64,000 bases of DNA. Source: Micropterix aruncella. Lineage: Eukaryota; Arthropoda; Insecta; Lepidoptera; Micropterigidae. The position numbers and the translations under genes are program-made. The notes beneath the pieces were generated by a model that was not told the origin of the DNA, did no database searches, and worked only from the letters and a program-made list of their open reading frames with translations. The DNA lies in the NCBI GenBank assembly GCA_944548615.1, contig CALYMY010000068.1:89501-153500 (forward strand), in the 5' to 3' direction. Each line of letters opens with the position of its first letter. The first letter of the stretch is position 1. This document shows positions 1 through 9,036 of this stretch, in pieces.

Positions 1-190
1 CGTAGGTTGTTTACTCCTTTTAATTCGTTTAACGCCTCGCGGGCAATATCTCTGGCTCGTTCCGGTATTTCTTCGAAATTCCGAAACGGCACTTCTATTT
101 CTGTGGTCTCCATATTGTCTCTTCTCGTTGATCAAAGGCACTGAAAATGAAAATGAAAAAGCACAGATTAAATAGTATTGAAAAGTAATT

Positions 191-210
191 AAAGAAGAAG
201 AAGAAGACGA
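191..210 (+). repeat. GAA microsatellite in linker
   Basis: A short AAG/GAA run (AAAGAAGAAGAAGAAGACGA) present once per linker, for example at 3807-3826. It appeared to have the same copy number in every unit I looked at. On the minus strand it is a TTC-rich tract about 50 bases upstream of the acceptor-like motif. Confidence 0.85.
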
Positions 211-369
211 GATAAAAAGCAGAAGCAATGAAATGAAAAGCGTTCTAAAACCCTATCTTTTGACACCTCGCTTGTGTGTATATGATAAAATAAAGAATAT
301 AAAATTTAATTTATTAAACGAAGCCGCGGGAAAAATACTAAAACTCCCTTGGCTCGGATCGCTACTATT

Positions 370-540
370 GAAAACAAAAATCGTAAAATCGATAAATAAA
401 CTTTTGCAAGTATGACGAGGGCTGAAGTTACCATAGAAACAGAAATCGTTAAATCGATAAATATTCTATTGCGAGTCGGGCCACCGCCCGAGCTCGTTAC
501 TATGGAAACAAAACCGTTAAATCGATAAATCAATATACCT
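370..540 (+). repeat. Degenerate 65-68 bp repeat with three ATCGAT boxes
   Basis: Three related segments each contain GAAAACA/GAAACA, then ATCG(T)TAAA, then ATCGATAAAT. The ATCGAT cores lie at 388-393, 453-458 and 521-526, spaced 65 and 68 bases. The flanks (ATTGAAAAC, CCATAGAAAC, CTATGGAAAC) also align, so this is an old internal triplication and not just a shared hexamer. The same block is in every linker. ATCGATA resembles part of the insect DREF site (TATCGATA), but the first T is not present, so no binding is claimed. Confidence 0.7.
472..496 (+). other. GC-rich hairpin in linker
   Basis: CGAG-TCGGGC, loop CACC, GCCCGA-G-CTCG: ten base pairs with one bulged G (492) and a 4-base loop, inside an AT-rich setting between the second and third ATCGAT boxes. 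It is repeated unchanged in the linkers I read. It could be a structured RNA element or a recombination or pausing site; no function can be assigned. Confidence 0.6.
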
Positions 541-700
541 ATACAGATATTAAATCGTCTATAATTCCGTTAATATTAATCAGATTTGAAAATTAAAAGA
601 AGCGTTAGATGCGCAAAGCAAAACTCTATTAGATAATAATAAACAGGGAGGACTATAATTGATGCCTTTTAGCGAAATAGCCCTCAAACGTCGGGAGCCA

Positions 701-1919
701 ATTTATTTCGAAAAATGTGATTTTTTCATAACAATTTCTATGTTCAAAATGAAAGTTTATATAAAAAATTTCAAAATGTCAAAATTTCGAAAATGCCATT
801 TCGTAGAGATTTCAAAGGCCTTCGTTCTGCCCGAACAACGTAACGCGTTTGATTTACTCTATCACGGTCTTTTTCGAAAAATGACATTTATTCATAACAA
901 TTTCTATGTCCAAAATGAAAGTTTGTATAAAAAATTTCAAAATGTCAAAATTTCGAAAATGCCATTTCGTAGAGATTTCAAAGGCCTTCGTTCTGTCCGA
1001 ACACCGTAACGCGTTTTATTTACTCTATCACGGTCTTTTTCGAAAAATGACATTTACATATTCATAACAATTTCTATGTTCAAAATGAAAGTTTATATAA
1101 AAAATTTCAAAATGTCAAAATTTCGAAAATGCCATTTCGTAGAGATTTCAAAGGCCTTCGTTCTGTCCAAACACCGTAACGCGTTTTATTTACTCTATCT
1201 CGTTCTTTTGTGAAAAATGTGATTTTTTCATAACAATTTCTATGTTCAAAATGAAAGTTTATATAAAATATTTCAAAATGTCAAAATTTCGAAAATGCCA
1301 TTTCGTAGAGTTTTCAAAGGCCTTCGTTCTGTCCGAACACCGTAACGCGTTTGATTTACTCTATCACGGTCTTTTTCGAAAAATGACATTTATTCATAAC
1401 AATTTCTATGTTCAAAATGAAAGTTTGTATAAAAAATTTCAAAATGTCAAAATTTCGAAAATGCCATTTCGTAGAGATTTCAAAGGCCTTCGTTCTGCCG
1501 GAACACCGTAACGCGTTTAATTTACTCTATCACGGTCTTTTTTGAAAAATGTCATTTATTCATAACAATTTCTATGTTCAAAATGAAAGTTTATATAAAA
1601 AATTTCAAAATGTCAAAATTTCGAAAATGCCATTTCGAAGAGAATACCAAGGCCGTCGTTCTGTCCGAACGCCGTAACGCTATAGGTTTACTCTATCACG
1701 ATCTTTTTCGAAAAATGTGATTTCTTCATTATAATTTCTATGTTTAAAATGAAATTCTATATAAAAATTTTCAAAATGTCAAAATTTCAAAAATGCCATT
1801 TTGTAGAGCTTAAGCGGGGTGTCGATCTCTCCAAAGTCCGCAACGCGGTAGGTTTACTCTATCTCGATTTATTTCGAAAAATGTGATTTTTTCATAACAA
1901 TTTCTATGTTCAAAATGAA
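701..1919 (+). repeat. 166-bp block, unit 1 (7 copies + truncated eighth)
   Basis: The anchor word ATGTTCAAAATG or a variant lies at 740, 906, 1076, 1242, 1408, 1574, 1740 and 1906. The spacing is 166 bp except 906-1076, which is 170 through an inserted ACAT. Copies c1-c5 are similar; c6 and especially c7 (1740-1905) diverge strongly in the second half. The core is AT-rich: TATATAAA or TGTATAAAA, then CAAAATGT CAAAATTT CGAAAATG. The second half holds GGCCTTCGTTCTG..CGAAC, AACGCGTT and TTTTTCGAAAAA. Small + strand frames of 89-116 codons run across it but change frame every copy. Confidence 0.95.
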
Positions 1920-1923
1920 GCTT

Positions 1924-3589
1924 CCCTCGTCGGGAGCCAACCCTGGGTGCAGCAGCCATGTCATGGTGGAACTTAGTAATTGCCATCATAATGGAATGCC
2001 TATACCAAATTTCACGTCTCTACGGTTGACCGTTGAGGAGTTCCCTCGTCGGGAGCCAACCCTGGGTGCAGCAGCCATGTCATGGTGGAACTTAGTAATT
2101 GCCATCATAATGGAATGCCTATACCAAATTTCACGTCTCTACGGTTGACCGTTGAGGAGTTTCCTCGTCGGGAGCCAACCCTGGGTGCAGCAGCGATGTC
2201 ATGGTGGAACTTAGAAATTGCCATAATAATGGAATGCCTATACCAAATTTCACGTCTCTACGGTTGACCGTTGAGGAGTTCCCTCGTCGGGAGCCAACCC
2301 TGGGTGCAGCAGCCATGTCATGGTGGAACTTAGAAATTGCCATCATAATGGAATGCCTATACCAAATTTCACGTCTCTACGGTTGACCGTTGAGGAGTTC
2401 CCTCGTCGGGAGCCAACCCTGGGTGCAGCAGCCATGTCATGGTGGAACTTAGTAATTGCCATCATAATGGAATGCCTATACCAAATTTCACGTCTCTACG
2501 GTTGACCGTTGAGGAGTTCCCTCGTCGGGAGCCAACCCTGGATGCAGCAGCCATGTCATGGTGGAACTTAGTAATTGCCATCATAATGGAATGCCTATAC
2601 CAAATTTCACGTCTCTACGGTTGACCGTTGAGGAGTTTCCTCGTCGGGAGCCAACCCTGGGTGCAGCAGCGATGTCATGGTGGAACTTAGAAATTGCCAT
2701 CATAATGGAATGCCTATACCAAATTTCACGTCTCTACGGTTGACCGTTGAGGAGTTCCCTCGTCGGGAGCCAACCCTGGGTGCAGCAGCCATGTCATGGT
2801 GGAACTTAGTAATTGCCATCATAATGGAATGCCTATACCAAATTTCACGTCTCTACGGTTGACCGTTGAGGAGTTCCCTCGTCGGGAGCCAACCCTGGAT
2901 GCAGCAGCCATGTCATGGTGGAACTTAGTAATTGCCATCATAATGGAATGCCTATACCAAATTTCACGTCTCTACGGTTGACCGTTGAGGAGTTTCCTCG
3001 TCGGGAGCCAACCCTGGGTGCAGCAGCGATGTCATGGTGGAACTTAGAAATTGCCATCATAATGGAATGCCTATACCAAATTTCACGTCTCTACGGTTGA
3101 CCGTTGAGGAGTTTCCTCGTCGGGAGCCAACCCTGGGTGCAGCAGCGATGTCATGGTGGAACTTAGAAATTGCCATCATAATGGAATGCCTATACCAAAT
3201 TTCACGTCTCTACGGTTGACCGTTGAGGAGTTTCCTCGTCGGGAGCCAACCCTGGGTGCAGCAGCGATGTCATGGTGGAACTTAGAAATTGCCATCATAA
3301 TGGAATGCCTATACCAAATTTCACGTCTCTACGGTTGACCGTTGAGGAGTTCCCTCGTCGGGAGCCAACCCTGGGTGCAGCAGCCATGTCATGGTGGAAC
3401 TTAGTAATTGCCATCATAATGGAATGGCTATAACAAATTTCACGTCTCTAGGGTTGACCGTTGAGGAGTTCCCTCGTCGGGAGCCAACCCTGGGTGCAGC
3501 AGCCATGTCATGGTGGAACTTAGTAATTGCCATCATAATGGAATGCCTATACCAAATTTCACGTCTCTACGGTTGACCGTTGAGGAGTT
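1924..3589 (+). repeat. 119-bp block, unit 1 (14 monomers)
   Basis: Exactly 14 x 119 bp between CCCTCGTCGGGAGCC at 1924 and CCCTCGTCCTTG at 3590. Order A A B' H A D B A D B B B V A, so it contains the trimer A-D-B twice in a row and then a run of B. Each monomer has two dyads: CCATGTCATGG (2075-2085 in the second monomer) and ACGGTTGACCGT (2141-2152). B-types break the first (GATGTCATGG) and V breaks the second (AGGGTTGACCGT). Because 119 is not a multiple of 3, each monomer yields an overlapping 61-codon + frame ending at its neighbour's TGA; I regard these as by-products of the repeat. Confidence 0.95.
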
Positions 3590-3729
3590 CCCTCGTCCTT
3601 GTCACGTACCTCTTTCCGTAGGTTGTTTACTCCTTTTAATTCGTTTAACGCCTCGCGGGCAATATCTCTGGCTCGTTCCGGTATTTCTTCGAAATTCCGA
3701 AACGGCACTTCTATTTCTGTGGTCTCCAT
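3559..3729 (-). CDS. Exon-like 56-codon open frame, unknown protein
   Basis: On the minus strand an ATG at 3729 opens 56 codons to a TGA at 3561-3559. The product starts METTEIEVPFRNFEEIPERA and is rich in Glu, Arg, Lys, Leu and Asn, with a likely helical middle (RDIAREALNELKGVNNLRKE). I do not recognise the family. The last dozen codons read into the 119-bp block, so only the first ~42 are linker sequence. If it is part of a gene, the start would lie in a 147-bp exon (3756-3610) ending at GAG^GTACGT. An in-frame TGA lies upstream of the ATG. The frame is intact in every full linker, with the ATG at 7226, 10723, 14239, 17851, 20987, 24123, 27259, 30395, 33999, 37496, 41012, 44505, 48117, 50896, 55159, 58656 and 62172 (and 113, truncated). 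In units 11 and 17 the 12-bp deletion removes four codons in frame. The copies are homogenised, so intactness is weak evidence for coding. It may be a captured gene fragment. Confidence 0.3.
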   Translation of the reverse strand: METTEIEVPFRNFEEIPERARDIAREALNELKGVNNLRKEVRDKDEGTPQRSTVET

Positions 3730-4316
3730 ATTGTCTCTTCTCGTTGATCAAAGGCACTGAAAATGAAAATGAAAAAGCACAGATTAAATAGTATTGAAAA
3801 GTAATTAAAGAAGAAGAAGAAGACGAGATAAAAAGCAGAAGCAATGAAATGAAAAGCGTTCTAAAACCCTATCTTTTGACACCTCGCTTGTGTGTATATG
3901 ATAAAATAAAGAATATAAAATTTAATTTATTAAACGAAGCCGCGGGAAAAATACTAAAACTCCCTTGGCTCGGATCGCTACTATTGAAAACAAAAATCGT
4001 AAAATCGATAAATAAACTTTTGCAAGTATGACGAGGGCTGAAGTTACCATAGAAACAGAAATCGTTAAATCGATAAATATTCTATTGCGAGTCGGGCCAC
4101 CGCCCGAGCTCGTTACTATGGAAACAAAACCGTTAAATCGATAAATCAATATACCTATACAGATATTAAATCGTCTATAATTCCGTTAATATTAATCAGA
4201 TTTGAAAATTAAAAGAAGCGTTAGATGCGCAAAGCAAAACTCTATTAGATAATAATAAACAGGGAGGACTATAATTGATGCCTTTTAGCGAAATAGCCCT
4301 CAAACGTCGGGAGCCA
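3590..4316 (+). repeat. Linker segment, first complete copy (reference)
   Basis: About 727 bp present once per unit. From left to right it holds: the end of the 119-bp block (CCCTCGTC, then CTTGTCACG); a minus-strand exon-like stretch (3610-3756); a GAA microsatellite; an AT-rich stretch with a 60-codon + strand frame (3849-4031); three ATCGAT boxes with a GC-rich hairpin between the second and third; and an AT-rich tail. It ends in a 13-base fragment of 119-bp monomer sequence (4305-4317) just where the 166-bp block begins. I recognise no known transposon, RNA gene or terminal inverted repeats in it. The 60-codon + frame is frameshifted in unit 16, so it is probably not under coding constraint. 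Confidence 0.9.
3610..3756 (-). other. Exon-like stretch with acceptor and donor motifs
   Basis: Read on the minus strand, a pyrimidine-rich run (CTTTTTCATTTTCATTTTCAG, AG at 3758-3757) precedes 147 bases that end GAG followed by GTACGT (GT at 3609-3608). These fit eukaryotic acceptor and donor consensus sequences. The length is 49 codons exactly. One frame is open throughout and reads ...NEKRQYGDHRNRSAVSEFRR..., a very basic peptide; another carries the ATG-initiated frame above. The stretch recurs at the same place in every linker, and is 135 bp in units 11 and 17. I see no adjoining minus-strand exon with recognisable coding content. Confidence 0.3.
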
Positions 4317-5535
4317 ATTTATTTCGAAAAATGTGATTTTTTCATAACAATTTCTATGTTCAAAATGAAAGTTTATATAAAAAATTTCAAAATGTCAAAA
4401 TTTCGAAAATGCCATTTCGTAGAGATTTCAAAGGCCTTCGTTCTGCCCGAACAACGTAACGCGTTTGATTTACTCTATCACGGTCTTTTTCGAAAAATGA
4501 CATTTATTCATAACAATTTCTATGTCCAAAATGAAAGTTTGTATAAAAAATTTCAAAATGTCAAAATTTCGAAAATGCCATTTCGTAGAGATTTCAAAGG
4601 CCTTCGTTCTGTCCGAACACCGTAACGCGTTTTATTTACTCTATCACGGTCTTTTTCGAAAAATGACATTTACATATTCATAACAATTTCTATGTTCAAA
4701 ATGAAAGTTTATATAAAAAATTTCAAAATGTCAAAATTTCGAAAATGCCATTTCGTAGAGATTTCAAAGGCCTTCGTTCTGTCCAAACACCGTAACGCGT
4801 TTTATTTACTCTATCTCGTTCTTTTGTGAAAAATGTGATTTTTTCATAACAATTTCTATGTTCAAAATGAAAGTTTATATAAAATATTTCAAAATGTCAA
4901 AATTTCGAAAATGCCATTTCGTAGAGTTTTCAAAGGCCTTCGTTCTGTCCGAACACCGTAACGCGTTTGATTTACTCTATCACGGTCTTTTTCGAAAAAT
5001 GACATTTATTCATAACAATTTCTATGTTCAAAATGAAAGTTTGTATAAAAAATTTCAAAATGTCAAAATTTCGAAAATGCCATTTCGTAGAGATTTCAAA
5101 GTCCTTCGTTCTGCCGGAACACCGTAACGCGTTTAATTTACTCTATCACGGTCTTTTTTGAAAAATGTCATTTATTCATAACAATTTCTATGTTCAAAAT
5201 GAAAGTTTATATAAAAAATTTCAAAATGTCAAAATTTCGAAAATGCCATTTCGAAGAGAATACCAAGGCCGTCGTTCTGTCCGAACGCCGTAACGCTATA
5301 GGTTTACTCTATCACGATCTTTTTCGAAAAATGTGATTTTTTCATTATAATTTCTATGTTTAAAATGAAATTCTATATAAAAATTTTCAAAATGTCAAAA
5401 TTTCAAAAATGCCATTTTGTAGAGCTTAAGCGGGGTGTCGATCTCTCCAAAGTCCGCAACGCGGTAGGTTTACTCTATCTCGATTTATTTCGAAAAATGT
5501 GATTTTTTCATAACAATTTCTATGTTCAAAATGAA
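4317..5535 (+). repeat. 166-bp block, unit 2 (7 copies)
   Basis: c1-c7 as in unit 1, with the ACAT insertion and CAAAGTCC in c5. Confidence 0.95.
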
Positions 5536-5539
5536 GCTT

Positions 5540-7086
5540 CCCTCGTCGGGAGCCAACCCTGGGTGCAGCAGCCATGTCATGGTGGAACTTAGTAATTGCC
5601 ATCATAATGGAATGCCTATACCAAATTTCACGTCTCTACGGTTGACCGTTGAGGAGTTCCCTCGTCGGGAGCCAACCCTGGGTGCAGCAGCCATGTCATG
5701 GTGGAACTTAGTAATTGCCATCATAATGGAATGCCTATACCAAATTTCACGTCTCTACGGTTGACCGTTGAGGAGTTTCCTCGTCGGGAGCCAACCCTGG
5801 GTGCAGCAGCGATGTCATGGTGGAACTTAGAAATTGCCATAATAATGGAATGCCTATACCAAATTTCACGTCTCTACGGTTGACCGTTGAGGAGTTCCCT
5901 CGTCGGGAGCCAACCCTGGGTGCAGCAGCCATGTCATGGTGGAACTTAGTAATTGCCATCATAATGGAATGCCTATACCAAATTTCACGTCTCTACGGTT
6001 GACCGTTGAGGAGTTCCCTCGTCGGGAGCCAACCCTGGATGCAGCAGCCATGTCATGGTGGAACTTAGTAATTGCCATCATAATGGAATGCCTATACCAA
6101 ATTTCACGTCTCTACGGTTGACCGTTGAGGAGTTTCCTCGTCGGGAGCCAACCCTGGGTGCAGCAGCGATGTCATGGTGGAACTTAGAAATTGCCATCAT
6201 AATGGAATGCCTATACCAAATTTCACGTCTCTACGGTTGACCGTTGAGGAGTTCCCTCGTCGGGAGCCAACCCTGGGTGCAGCAGCCATGTCATGGTGGA
6301 ACTTAGTAATTGCCATCATAATGGAATGCCTATACCAAATTTCACGTCTCTACGGTTGACCGTTGAGGAGTTCCCTCGTCGGGAGCCAACCCTGGATGCA
6401 GCAGCCATGTCATGGTGGAACTTAGTAATTGCCATCATAATGGAATGCCTATACCAAATTTCACGTCTCTACGGTTGACCGTTGAGGAGTTTCCTCGTCG
6501 GGAGCCAACCCTGGGTGCAGCAGCGATGTCATGGTGGAACTTAGAAATTGCCATCATAATGGAATGCCTATACCAAATTTCACGTCTCTACGGTTGACCG
6601 TTGAGGAGTTTCCTCGTCGGGAGCCAACCCTGGGTGCAGCAGCGATGTCATGGTGGAACTTAGAAATTGCCATCATAATGGAATGCCTATACCAAATTTC
6701 ACGTCTCTACGGTTGACCGTTGAGGAGTTTCCTCGTCGGGAGCCAACCCTGGGTGCAGCAGCGATGTCATGGTGGAACTTAGAAATTGCCATCATAATGG
6801 AATGCCTATACCAAATTTCACGTCTCTACGGTTGACCGTTGAGGAGTTCCCTCGTCGGGAGCCAACCCTGGGTGCAGCAGCCATGTCATGGTGGAACTTA
6901 GTAATTGCCATCATAATGGAATGGCTATAACAAATTTCACGTCTCTAGGGTTGACCGTTGAGGAGTTCCCTCGTCGGGAGCCAACCCTGGGTGCAGCAGC
7001 CATGTCATGGTGGAACTTAGTAATTGCCATCATAATGGAATGCCTATACCAAATTTCACGTCTCTACGGTTGACCGTTGAGGAGTT
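5540..7086 (+). repeat. 119-bp block, unit 2 (13 monomers)
   Basis: Order A A B' A D B A D B B B V A; monomer H is absent. Confidence 0.95.
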
Positions 7087-7813
7087 CCCTCGTCCTTGTC
7101 ACGTACCTCTTTCCGTAGGTTGTTTACTCCTTTTAATTCGTTTAACGCCTCGCGGGCAATATCTCTGGCTCGTTCCGGTATTTCTTCGAAATTCCGAAAC
7201 GGCACTTCTATTTCTGTGGTCTCCATATTGTCTCTTCTCGTTGATCAAAGGCACTGAAAATGAAAATGAAAAAGCACAGATTAAATAGTATTGAAAAGTA
7301 ATTAAAGAAGAAGAAGAAGACGAGATAAAAAGCAGAAGCAATGAAATGAAAAGCGTTCTAAAACCCTATCTTTTGACACCTCGCTTGTGTGTATATGATA
7401 AAATAAAGAATATAAAATTTAATTTATTAAACGAAGCCGCGGGAAAAATACTAAAACTCCCTTGGCTCGGATCGCTACTATTGAAAACAAAAATCGTAAA
7501 ATCGATAAATAAACTTTTGCAAGTATGACGAGGGCTGAAGTTACCATAGAAACAGAAATCGTTAAATCGATAAATATTCTATTGCGAGTCGGGCCACCGC
7601 CCGAGCTCGTTACTATGGAAACAAAACCGTTAAATCGATAAATCAATATACCTATACAGATATTAAATCGTCTATAATTCCGTTAATATTAATCAGATTT
7701 GAAAATTAAAAGAAGCGTTAGATGCGCAAAGCAAAACTCTATTAGATAATAATAAACAGGGAGGACTATAATTGATGCCTTTTAGCGAAATAGCCCTCAA
7801 ACGTCGGGAGCCA

Positions 7814-9032
7814 ATTTATTTCGAAAAATGTGATTTTTTCATAACAATTTCTATGTTCAAAATGAAAGTTTATATAAAAAATTTCAAAATGTCAAAATTT
7901 CGAAAATGCCATTTCGTAGAGATTTCAAAGGCCTTCGTTCTGCCCGAACAACGTAACGCGTTTGATTTACTCTATCACGGTCTTTTTCGAAAAATGACAT
8001 TTATTCATAACAATTTCTATGTCCAAAATGAAAGTTTGTATAAAAAATTTCAAAATGTCAAAATTTCGAAAATGCCATTTCGTAGAGATTTCAAAGGCCT
8101 TCGTTCTGTCCGAACACCGTAACGCGTTTTATTTACTCTATCACGGTCTTTTTCGAAAAATGACATTTACATATTCATAACAATTTCTATGTTCAAAATG
8201 AAAGTTTATATAAAAAATTTCAAAATGTCAAAATTTCGAAAATGCCATTTCGTAGAGATTTCAAAGGCCTTCGTTCTGTCCAAACACCGTAACGCGTTTT
8301 ATTTACTCTATCTCGTTCTTTTGTGAAAAATGTGATTTTTTCATAACAATTTCTATGTTCAAAATGAAAGTTTATATAAAATATTTCAAAATGTCAAAAT
8401 TTCGAAAATGCCATTTCGTAGAGTTTTCAAAGGCCTTCGTTCTGTCCGAACACCGTAACGCGTTTGATTTACTCTATCACGGTCTTTTTCGAAAAATGAC
8501 ATTTATTCATAACAATTTCTATGTTCAAAATGAAAGTTTGTATAAAAAATTTCAAAATGTCAAAATTTCGAAAATGCCATTTCGTAGAGATTTCAAAGTC
8601 CTTCGTTCTGCCGGAACACCGTAACGCGTTTAATTTACTCTATCACGGTCTTTTTTGAAAAATGTCATTTATTCATAACAATTTCTATGTTCAAAATGAA
8701 AGTTTATATAAAAAATTTCAAAATGTCAAAATTTCGAAAATGCCATTTCGAAGAGAATACCAAGGCCGTCGTTCTGTCCGAACGCCGTAACGCTATAGGT
8801 TTACTCTATCACGATCTTTTTCGAAAAATGTGATTTTTTCATTATAATTTCTATGTTTAAAATGAAATTCTATATAAAAATTTTCAAAATGTCAAAATTT
8901 CAAAAATGCCATTTTGTAGAGCTTAAGCGGGGTGTCGATCTCTCCAAAGTCCGCAACGCGGTAGGTTTACTCTATCTCGATTTATTTCGAAAAATGTGAT
9001 TTTTTCATAACAATTTCTATGTTCAAAATGAA
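7814..9032 (+). repeat. 166-bp block, unit 3 (7 copies)
   Basis: As unit 2, including CAAAGTCC in c5. Confidence 0.95.
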
Positions 9033-9036
9033 GCTT

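Larger units (their letters stand above)
1..3589 (+). repeat. Unit 1 (5' truncated, 7 x 166 bp, 14 x 119 bp)
   Basis: Linker 1-700 lacks its first 26 bases because the window starts inside it. From linker ORF to linker ORF the unit period is 3616 bp. It carries the 4-bp ACAT insertion in the 166-bp block (the c2/c3 interval is 170 bp) and a private C near 1724 (GTGATTTCTTCATT) where the others have T. Confidence 0.95.
3590..7086 (+). repeat. Unit 2 (3497 bp, 7 x 166, 13 x 119)
   Basis: Linker 3590-4316. It has the ACAT insertion and a private G-to-T change (CAAAGTCC near 5101) shared only with unit 3, so the two are sister copies. Monomer H is missing from the 119-bp block, which accounts for the 119-bp difference from unit 1. 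Confidence 0.95.

Noticed and set aside
233..415. 60-codon + strand frame in the linker (MKSVLKPYLL...)
   Set aside because: AT-rich, no recognisable domain, and frameshifted in unit 16. Its conservation elsewhere is explained by homogenisation of the array.
822..840. CENP-B-box-like word (CTTCGTTCTG(T/C)C(C/G)GAAC) in the 166-bp monomer
   Set aside because: It has TTCG and a later CGGA/CGAA, but the central A and the CGGG position do not line up with the CENP-B consensus. Only a loose resemblance.
659..1009. 116-codon + strand frame preceded by GGGAGGACTATAATT, which resembles a bacterial ribosome site, repeated in every unit
   Set aside because: The frame is made of two 166-bp monomers read in different phases (166 is not a multiple of 3), so its sequence is the repeat read twice. 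There are no bacterial genes nearby and the array is of eukaryotic satellite type. The GGAGG match is taken as chance.
2082..2267. Serial 61-codon + strand frames in the 119-bp block (MVEL...)
   Set aside because: One arises per monomer and always overlaps the next, because 119 leaves a remainder of 2 on division by 3. The pattern follows from the period. No start context or domain supports them.
2131..2346. 71-codon minus-strand frame across the 119-bp block
   Set aside because: It occurs only where the B' monomer's CCATAATAAT removes a stop, and shares its tail with the exon-like frame only because both read the same repeat.
1924..3589. CRISPR array
   Set aside because: The 119-bp units are contiguous with no unique spacers, far too long for CRISPR repeats, and no cas-like genes are present.
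3598..4304. Linker as a DNA transposon
   Set aside because: I found no terminal inverted repeats, clear target-site duplication or transposase remnant. Insertion of some segment is plausible, but the type cannot be named.
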